Part shown: positions 5,184-9,637 of the stretch, in pieces | How the letters are laid out: every line of letters starts with the position of its first letter | Numbering within the stretch: position 1 is the stretch's first letter | Source of the DNA: JADFNO01 sp965369945 | GTDB taxonomy: Bacteria > Planctomycetota > Phycisphaerae > Phycisphaerales > SM1A02 | Direction: 5' to 3' | Length of the DNA stretch: 9,637 nt | Assembly: GCA_965369945.1 (NCBI GenBank) | Contig: CBDUST010000165.1 | Location: 1-9,637, forward strand | Position numbers and translations under genes: made by a program | The notes under the pieces: model-generated | Database searches by the model: none | What the model saw: only the letters and a program-made list of their open reading frames with translations | What the model was told of the DNA's origin: nothing

Positions 5184-6953
5184 ATGACCAGAGCACTCAA
5201 AGAGCAACCGACAGAAGCGCGATATACCCGCGCGGCGACCCTTGATGAAGTGCGGGCCACCGGTAGCAAGGTCGTGCATGTCGACGGGAACACGATCGTG
5301 CTGTTTTGGCACCAAGACAGCATCTATGCTGTGGACAACCGCTGTCCGCACATGGGCTTCCCTTTGGATAAAGGCAGCGTAAGGGATTGCATCTTGACGT
5401 GCCATTGGCACCACGCGCGGTTTGACCTCGCCAGTGGGGGGACGTTCGACCCCTGGGCGGACGATGTACGCGTCTTCCCAATTCAGATCCGTGATGGCGA
5501 GGTATGGGTGGATGTCTCACCACTCAGCGATCCGAGCGGACATCACCGGCAGCGCGTGCGCGAGGGATTGGAGCGCAACCTTCCGCTCGTGATCGCCAAG
5601 GCGGTCATTGGGCTCCTTGATCGAGGCGAAGATGCGGTTGAACCGTTCCGCATCGGGCTCGAGTTCGGCGCACGGCAGCGCGAGGCGGGTTGGGGTCAAG
5701 GGCTGACGATTCTCACCTGCATGATGAATCTGCTTCCTCGCCTGGACGCCAAGGACCGACCACGAGCGCTGTATCAAGGTTTGTGCGCGGTCGCGTTGGA
5801 GTGCCAGGGCGAGCCGCCGCGGTTCGATCTGCGCCCGCTACCGGATTCAACCACGGATCTGCCAACGCTGAAGCGCTGGTTTCGCCGGTTCATCGAGGTT
5901 CGCGACGCCGATGGCGCTGAGCGTTGCATCGTTTCGGCCGTGCGGGCCGGCGCTAATCACCGGCAGATGGCGGACATGCTCTTCGCCGCCGCCACCGATC
6001 ACCGGTACATCCAGATCGGACATGTCTTGGACTTCACCAACAAGGCGTTGGAAGCGCTCGACATCGCGGGATGGGAACTCGCAGAGCCGGTACTGGCGAG
6101 TTTGGCCCGCGGATATGCCGTGGCTGACCGGATGGAGGAGTCCAGCGCCTGGCGTCATCCGGTGGACCTGATCCCGATCGTGGACCGTGCCTTTGGCGAG
6201 GTTTCAACCGCTCTGCAAAGCGGCCGGCCCCGGCGTGGAACATACGATGGATCAGATGCTCTACTGGCGGTGCTCTTGGGCGATGATCCGCAGGAAATTG
6301 CCGATGCACTGTTGAGAGCGCTGACCGAAGGTTGCGCCGAAGACGAAGTGGCCGGCGTCGTCGCGTATGCTGCGGCGCTTCGGATCGCGCAGTTCCACAC
6401 CAGCAATGAGTTTGGAGATTGGGACACGGCGCTTCACACGTTCTCGTTCGCCAACGCCGTGCATCACGGTTTGCACCGATCGCCGTCCCCGGAACTTCTG
6501 CGCGGCGTCTTCGATGCGGCCATGAGCGTCTACCTCGATCGCTTCCTGAACGTCCCGGCGGTGCGCCTACCCGAGCCGAGCGCGACACCCACCGACCGTG
6601 ATCGGCAAACAATCCTGGCCCAGCTACCCGCTCTGCTCGATCGACAACAGCAGGTGAACGAGTCGGGCGCGACGGTGGCCGAGTACCTGGGCGATGGGGC
6701 CAACCCAGCACAACTCCTGGCGTTGTTGGGAGAACTGCTGCTGCGCGAAGACCGCGATTTTCACACCATCCAAACGGTCGAGGCGGCCTTTGCCCAATAC
6801 CAATTGCTCCAAGATACGAGGGCTGGGACCCACGTTCTGGTAGCCGCAGCACGGTATCTGGCTGCGCATGCGCCGACCGTCCGGGCTCAGGGGCAAACCT
6901 ACCTCATCGCGCAGCGCCTTCACCGGGGCGAGCGGGTGTATGAGGGAGCCTAG
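5184..6953 (+). CDS. Rieske [2Fe-2S] protein with large helical His-rich C-terminal domain
   Basis: A 589-residue protein. Residues about 15-112 form a Rieske ferredoxin-like domain: DEVRATGSKVVHVDGNTIVLF strands broken around NRCPHMG (Cys54, His56) and LTCHWHH (Cys73, His76), with 16 residues between His56 and Cys73, as in CxH-x(15-17)-CxxH cluster sites. It should carry an electron to or from a partner or its own C-terminal part. Residues ~125-589 are mostly helical, without signal peptide or membrane segment. They contain conserved-looking His motifs: DHRYIQIGH (His273, His280), AWRHPVDL, and a dense group His405, His418, His427, His428, His431 around FSFANAVHHGLH. These could bind a metal or a substrate; a remote likeness to questin-oxidase-like proteins is a guess I could not test. 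The gene is 95 bases after the peroxiredoxin-kinase gene on the same strand and may be co-transcribed with it. Confidence 0.85.
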   Translation: MTRALKEQPTEARYTRAATLDEVRATGSKVVHVDGNTIVLFWHQDSIYAVDNRCPHMGFPLDKGSVRDCILTCHWHHARFDLASGGTFDPWADDVRVFPIQIRDGEVWVDVSPLSDPSGHHRQRVREGLERNLPLVIAKAVIGLLDRGEDAVEPFRIGLEFGARQREAGWGQGLTILTCMMNLLPRLDAKDRPRALYQGLCAVALECQGEPPRFDLRPLPDSTTDLPTLKRWFRRFIEVRDADGAERCIVSAVRAGANHRQMADMLFAAATDHRYIQIGHVLDFTNKALEALDIAGWELAEPVLASLARGYAVADRMEESSAWRHPVDLIPIVDRAFGEVSTALQSGRPRRGTYDGSDALLAVLLGDDPQEIADALLRALTEGCAEDEVAGVVAYAAALRIAQFHTSNEFGDWDTALHTFSFANAVHHGLHRSPSPELLRGVFDAAMSVYLDRFLNVPAVRLPEPSATPTDRDRQTILAQLPALLDRQQQVNESGATVAEYLGDGANPAQLLALLGELLLREDRDFHTIQTVEAAFAQYQLLQDTRAGTHVLVAAARYLAAHAPTVRAQGQTYLIAQRLHRGERVYEGA

Positions 6954-6996
6954 GTCGTTGGTGCGAGCGACGTAGCCACCCTGCTCGCCAACTGGG

Positions 6997-7054
6997 GGCC
7001 GTGTAAGTGAGGAGGAGGCACTTGGCCGGGCAAAAGAGGCGGACGGGGCCGGCC
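6997..7054 (+). terminator. GC-rich inverted repeats after the Rieske gene, possible terminator
   Basis: Two overlapping structures lie 44 bases after the Rieske stop: AAGTG (7005-7009) with CACTT (7019-7023), flanked by GGCC on both sides with a 4-base bulge, and GGCCGG (7024-7029) with CCGGCC (7049-7054). No T-run follows, so intrinsic termination is uncertain. The region directly precedes repeat copy B. Confidence 0.28.
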
Positions 7055-7059
7055 TGTCA

Positions 7060-7156
7060 CTGTCGAGTCCGGTCACAAGCAAGCGATTGCAACTTGGGTT
7101 TCAGTGGGGGGAGCGTTACACTCGTGCCCGGAACGCTCGGCGGTGGAGCCGGGCGA
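7060..7156 (+). repeat. Dispersed ~98-bp intergenic element, copy B
   Basis: Partner of the element at 852-949, same orientation, about 80-85% identical by hand alignment with one 1-base gap. It ends 46 bases before the cdsA start. A perfect inverted repeat, GAGCGTT (7111-7117) and AACGCTC (7132-7138), overlaps the -10 box; copy A has one mismatch in the left arm. Confidence 0.75.
7094..7122 (+). promoter_or_regulatory. Candidate sigma-70-type promoter in repeat copy B (for cdsA)
   Basis: TTGGGT (7094-7099) and TACACT (7117-7122) have a 17-base spacer, identical in arrangement to copy A. A start near 7129 would give a leader of about 74 bases before the cdsA GTG. Recurrence of both hexamers and the spacing while the spacer sequence varies supports a promoter. 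Confidence 0.48.
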
Positions 7157-7202
7157 GGCATGGAAGGCCCCCGCCAGCAGCGGAACATCGCCCTGATCAA
7201 TC

Positions 7203-8147
7203 GTGTTAAAGCATCGACTCATCACTGGACCGATCCTTGTGATCCTTTTGCTGGGGATCGTGTGGGTGGACAATTGGCTGGACGGTGTCGAACTCGCCGG
7301 TGTGTGGAGAGATTTATTTGCCCAGAAGCAACATCCGCCGCGCGGACTGGTGTTGTTCGGCTTGGCGCTCATCATCGCTCCACTGGCGGCGCGCGAACTG
7401 TCAGGCATCTTCCGAGCCAACGGCATCGCGTCGCGCACCTGGTTGACGAGCCTTGCCGCGATCACGGGACTCGTGCTCAGCTATAGCATTCCCACACAGA
7501 CCGAAACAACGTCGGGCACGCAAACAATCACAGCGATTGCGATTCTCTCCACCGGGATGATCGTGGTGTTCGTCATGTCGCTGGTCACGTTCAGCCACGG
7601 ACGCAATGTTCAAGGCGTGATTGCGGCAGCCGGCGCTGTGGTGTTCGCGATGGTGTACCTCGGGCTGATGATGGGGTTCTTTTTGGCGCTTCGTCGGGAC
7701 CATTCGGCATGGCTGATCGTTGGCGTGATTATGGTCACCAAAGCGTGCGACTCCGGCGCCTATTTCACTGGACGGGCGATCGGTCGGCACAAGATGATCC
7801 CCTGGCTCAGCCCCGGCAAGACGTGGGAAGGATTAGCCGGCGGTGTGGTGACGGCGAGCGTGCTTGGATTGTTACTGGCCCTGGCGAGTGGGTGGCTCCC
7901 GGATCGCGCCGATCATTTGCCGTGGTGGCTTGGGGTTGTGGCGGGCGTACTGTTCGCCGTTTTCGGGCAATTCGGCGACCTGGCGATGAGTCTATTTAAG
8001 CGCGACGCAGGGCTGAAGGACTCGTCGACGATCCTTCCAGGACTCGGCGGGGTGCTGGATGTGTTGGATTCACCGTTGATGGTGGCCCCGATCGCGTACT
8101 GGCTTTTCGCGGTGTTCCCGGGGCCCAGCATCGGGTCGATCAACTAG
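7203..8147 (+). CDS. cdsA: Phosphatidate cytidylyltransferase (CDP-diglyceride synthase)
   Basis: A 314-residue integral membrane protein that makes CDP-diacylglycerol from phosphatidate and CTP, the entry point to bacterial phospholipids. The start LKHRLITGPILVILLLG is the usual CdsA N-terminus, followed by several hydrophobic segments. The family core is seen as KACDSGAYFTGRAIGRHKMIPWLSPGKTWEG and the C-terminal signature SLFKRDAGLKDSSTILPG (263-280) with GLGGVLDVLDS (280-290). Asp268, Lys272, Asp273, Asp286 and Asp289 are kept, but the signature His is Leu281 and the Arg of 'DR' is Val287, a variation I believe occurs in planctomycetes. The GTG start at 7203 has no strong Shine-Dalgarno sequence. 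The usual neighbours (uppS, dxr) are absent here. Confidence 0.92.
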   Translation: MLKHRLITGPILVILLLGIVWVDNWLDGVELAGVWRDLFAQKQHPPRGLVLFGLALIIAPLAARELSGIFRANGIASRTWLTSLAAITGLVLSYSIPTQTETTSGTQTITAIAILSTGMIVVFVMSLVTFSHGRNVQGVIAAAGAVVFAMVYLGLMMGFFLALRRDHSAWLIVGVIMVTKACDSGAYFTGRAIGRHKMIPWLSPGKTWEGLAGGVVTASVLGLLLALASGWLPDRADHLPWWLGVVAGVLFAVFGQFGDLAMSLFKRDAGLKDSSTILPGLGGVLDVLDSPLMVAPIAYWLFAVFPGPSIGSIN

Positions 8148-8163
8148 CCAAATAGCGAAACCC

Positions 8164-8188
8164 AGGCGCGACATCGCTTTACGCGCCT
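8164..8188 (+). terminator. Strong GC hairpin after cdsA, probable terminator
   Basis: AGGCGCG (8164-8170) and CGCGCCT (8182-8188) are perfect 7-base arms around an 11-base loop, 16 bases after the cdsA stop. The run after it (CTCCTT) is pyrimidine-rich but not a true T-run, so it may be a weak terminator, or an operator for the next gene, whose -10 box lies only 8 bases further on. Confidence 0.45.
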
Positions 8189-8193
8189 CTCCT

Positions 8194-8202
8194 TGGTACA
8201 CT
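8194..8202 (+). promoter_or_regulatory. Candidate extended -10 promoter for the zinc-ribbon gene
   Basis: TGGTACACT contains the extended -10 TG and a TACACT hexamer identical to that in both copies of the dispersed element. No good -35 box is present at 16-18 bases, which an extended -10 would tolerate. The start point would lie near 8209, leaving a leader of about 20 bases. Confidence 0.38.
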
Positions 8203-8228
8203 TGCGCGGGAGTTGGTCGGAATCGCCT

Positions 8229-8981
8229 ATGACCCTGACTGAAAATTTACTCTCCCTTTTTCGCCTGGAGCGGCAGGTGCGGGGCCTGCGTAGCCGCCTG
8301 GCCTCCGCTGAGCGCTATCTCCAGGCCCAGGACCGGCAGATTGAGGGGCTCAAGACTCAGAAGGATGAGCTCGAGCAGCGCCGGCTTCAGCTCCAAGCCA
8401 CGATCGCCAACCTCGAGACTGAAGGCGCGGTCATCGATGAGCGGACGGAGAAGCTGCGCGACGAACTGAACAGCGCCTCCACCAACAAGCAGTACACCGC
8501 AGTCCTGACCGAACTGAACACGGTGAAGCTGGCGCGCAGCGAAATCGATGACCGCATACTTGAGGATATGGAACAGATCGATCGCATCGACGAGCAGATT
8601 GGCCTGGTGGAAACGCAAGTCGTCGAGCGCGGCAAGGTCAGGGTGGTCGCCCAGGCCAAGCTGACCGAACGCCAAGCCGACGTCGGCCAACGGCTCGCTG
8701 AGTTGGAGACCGAGCACGATGAGGCTTCGGCGATAATTCCCGGCAGCGATCTGACCGCCTTCAGCCAATTGGCTGAAATCTATGATGGCGAAGTGATGGC
8801 ACAGATCGAAGAGATCGATCGCCGTCACCGCGAATACGCCTGCGGAGCCTGCAACATGCACCTGCCCTTTGAGTCGGTGTCGCTGCTGTTGGGAGCAACG
8901 CAAACGCTGGTGAAGTGCAGCGCGTGCGGGCGAATCCTCTACTTGCAGGACGAACTGAAGGGCACATTCGCCAAGAAATGA
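8229..8981 (+). CDS. Coiled-coil C4-type zinc-ribbon protein (PF02591-like)
   Basis: A 250-residue soluble protein of two parts. Residues about 8-180 are a long antiparallel coiled coil rich in Glu, Arg, Gln and Leu (RLERQVRGLRSRL..., KTQKDELEQRRLQLQ...). The C-terminal ~50 residues hold a zinc ribbon with two CxxC pairs, CGAC (Cys205, Cys208) and CSAC (Cys230, Cys233), 21 residues apart, then GRILYLQDEL. This is the architecture of the family that includes chlamydial CT398 and Helicobacter HP0958, proposed to be adaptor proteins for sigma-54 and secretion or flagellar factors; its role here is not known. The ATG at 8229 is preferred over 8193 because the coiled coil begins right after it and the candidate -10 overlaps 8193. 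No clear Shine-Dalgarno site is present. Confidence 0.85.
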   Translation: MTLTENLLSLFRLERQVRGLRSRLASAERYLQAQDRQIEGLKTQKDELEQRRLQLQATIANLETEGAVIDERTEKLRDELNSASTNKQYTAVLTELNTVKLARSEIDDRILEDMEQIDRIDEQIGLVETQVVERGKVRVVAQAKLTERQADVGQRLAELETEHDEASAIIPGSDLTAFSQLAEIYDGEVMAQIEEIDRRHREYACGACNMHLPFESVSLLLGATQTLVKCSACGRILYLQDELKGTFAKK

Positions 8982-9037
8982 GATTCCCAGGGTCGATGAA
9001 TTCAAGGCCGAGCGGTACCAGTGCGCCGCCAGAGATG

Positions 9038-9058
9038 CTGAAGATCATTGGACTTCAG
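9038..9058. terminator. Small hairpin between convergent genes, weak terminator candidate
   Basis: CTGAAG (9038-9043) and CTTCAG (9053-9058) are perfect 6-base arms around a 9-base loop, 8 bases beyond the nrdR stop on the minus strand and 56 bases after the zinc-ribbon gene. It could serve both convergent genes, but the stem is short and no T-run follows. Confidence 0.25.
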
Positions 9059-9066
9059 AACCGGGC

Positions 9067-9567
9067 CTATTTCGCATCTGGGAAGAGTGCCTGTTGGTTC
9101 GGCAAATCCCGCGGCCGTGACTGCAAATCGCTCAGCTCATCAGCGAAATCGCCGAGCGTTCGGAATTCCAGGTGCTCGCTGGCGAAACGGATATACGCGA
9201 TCTCATCGAGTACTCGGAGCCTCAGCGCAACGCGCCGCCCCACTTCAGAGCTGGGAATCTCGCGATCGAATTCTCGATGCACTTCGTCCTCGACCTCCCG
9301 CACCAACCGAATTTTGAGATCCTCTGGAATCGCTCGTTTGCCGCACGCGGCCTGGATGCCGGCAAGGATCTTCCCGCCGTCGAAGGTGACCCGGGTGCCG
9401 TCTTTCTTCACGACCACCAAGCGAGCGGTTTTCTCGATCCGTTCGTAGCTGGTGTACCGGCGGGAACAACCCAGACATTCGCGGCGGCGACGGATGGCTA
9501 ATCCGCCCTCGGAGGCACGGCTGTCGATGACCTTGTCGTTATCCTCACCGCAATAGGGGCAGATCAC
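9067..9567 (-). CDS. nrdR: Transcriptional repressor NrdR
   Basis: A 166-residue protein with the complete NrdR layout. The N-terminal zinc ribbon is MICPYCGEDNDKVIDSR (Cys3, Cys6) and RRRRECLGCSRRYTSYERIE (Cys31, Cys34), the arginine-rich segment being the DNA-contacting part. From about residue 49 an ATP-cone domain follows (VVKKDG...FDGGKILAGIQAAC, later EIPSSEVGRRVALRLRVLDEIAYIRFAS). In the family it binds ATP or dATP and represses ribonucleotide reductase genes at paired NrdR boxes. The start is the GTG at 9567-9565: it gives the canonical M-x-C-P-x-C and has AAGGAG 6 bases upstream, whereas a TTG at 9588 lies inside a palindrome and adds seven atypical residues. The C-terminal tail after LGDFADEL is slightly longer than usual. 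No nrd gene is in the window. Confidence 0.96.
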   Translation of the reverse strand: MICPYCGEDNDKVIDSRASEGGLAIRRRRECLGCSRRYTSYERIEKTARLVVVKKDGTRVTFDGGKILAGIQAACGKRAIPEDLKIRLVREVEDEVHREFDREIPSSEVGRRVALRLRVLDEIAYIRFASEHLEFRTLGDFADELSDLQSRPRDLPNQQALFPDAK

Positions 9568-9573
9568 GAGCGG

Positions 9574-9579
9574 CTCCTT
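9574..9579 (-). promoter_or_regulatory. Shine-Dalgarno site fixing the nrdR GTG start
   Basis: On the minus strand AAGGAG lies 6 bases before the GTG at 9567, supporting that start rather than the upstream TTG at 9588. Confidence 0.75.
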
Positions 9580-9580
9580 T

Positions 9581-9599
9581 ACACCCAATATGTGGGTGT
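9581..9599. promoter_or_regulatory. 19-bp palindrome directly upstream of the nrdR ribosome-binding site
   Basis: On the minus strand ACACCCACATATTGGGTGT has perfect 7-base arms around a 5-base AT-rich centre. The ends ACAC/GTGT and the central ATAT resemble an NrdR box (16-bp ACAC...GTGT palindrome), but it is 3 bases longer and has CCC/GGG in the arms. It could be an operator for autoregulation or a leader hairpin next to the ribosome-binding site. Confidence 0.45.
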
Positions 9600-9620
9600 C
9601 TATCTACCCCGGCGGCGATG

Positions 9621-9626
9621 ATAATA
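9621..9626 (-). promoter_or_regulatory. Possible -10 box of nrdR
   Basis: On the minus strand TATTAT lies about 54 bases before the nrdR GTG. The matching -35 box would fall beyond the window edge. If real, the palindrome at 9581-9599 would lie about 15-33 bases after the start point. Confidence 0.3.
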
Positions 9627-9637
9627 CTTTCCTGACA

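Noticed and set aside
6034..6852. Long minus-strand ORF (272 residues) opposite the Rieske gene
   Set aside because: Arg/Pro-rich translation without recognisable motifs; it is the antisense shadow of a frame with clear domain content, as expected in GC-rich DNA.
8247..9005. Minus-strand ORF of 252 residues opposite the zinc-ribbon gene
   Set aside because: The plus strand encodes a clear coiled coil with two CxxC pairs; the antisense product is a Leu/Ala-rich shadow.
8982..9066. Possible tRNA or small RNA in the gap between the convergent genes
   Set aside because: No cloverleaf arms, TTCRA-type T-loop or CCA end could be found; only a short 6-base hairpin is present.
1..9637. CRISPR array, insertion sequence, integrase or phage genes
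   Set aside because: No regularly spaced repeats, terminal inverted repeats, transposase or integrase motifs were seen on either strand.

Overview
The window is GC-rich bacterial chromosomal DNA, most likely from a planctomycete (Planctomycetota, perhaps Phycisphaerae-like). The clues are a sigma factor of the Sigma70_ECF / TIGR02999 type followed by a Hanks-type Ser/Thr kinase with the short N-terminal domain common in planctomycete and acidobacterial kinases, a CdsA with a 'GLGGVLDVLDS'-type signature, and housekeeping genes scattered singly rather than in the usual proteobacterial operons. The lineage is an inference; there is no rRNA gene or other decisive marker.

Layout, left to right: (1) the 3' part of a metallo-beta-lactamase-fold hydrolase (3-722, +), cut by the window edge; (2) a 343-base gap with a ~98-bp element that recurs later; (3) a secreted S41-family peptidase-like protein (1066-2490, +); (4) a co-directional trio of ECF-type sigma factor (2730-3356), an unusual peroxiredoxin-Ser/Thr kinase fusion (3490-5088), and a Rieske [2Fe-2S] protein with a ~470-residue helical, His-rich C-terminal part (5184-6953); (5) a second copy of the ~98-bp element in front of cdsA (7203-8147, +); (6) a coiled-coil C4 zinc-ribbon protein (8229-8981, +); (7) nrdR, convergent on the minus strand (9567-9067).

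The centre of interest is the trio. A complete typical 2-Cys peroxiredoxin domain (peroxidatic Cys130, catalytic Arg206, resolving Cys247) lies between the kinase leader domain and a complete kinase domain (Lys302, Asp392, Asp410). The gene upstream encodes a sigma factor with no obvious acidic patch in region 2.2 and no adjacent anti-sigma gene; the gene downstream encodes a redox iron-sulfur protein. The simplest reading is a one-polypeptide peroxide or redox sensor kinase that controls a partner sigma factor by phosphorylation, with the Rieske protein as a linked redox effector. This is a hypothesis from domain content and gene order only.

The second notable item is the duplicated non-coding element (852-949 and 7060-7156). 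Both copies contain TTGGGT-N17-TACACT, which fits a sigma-70-type promoter, followed by an almost invariant early-transcribed region, and both lie upstream of unrelated genes in the same orientation. Several small palindromes sit directly upstream of ribosome-binding sites (before the Rieske gene and before nrdR).
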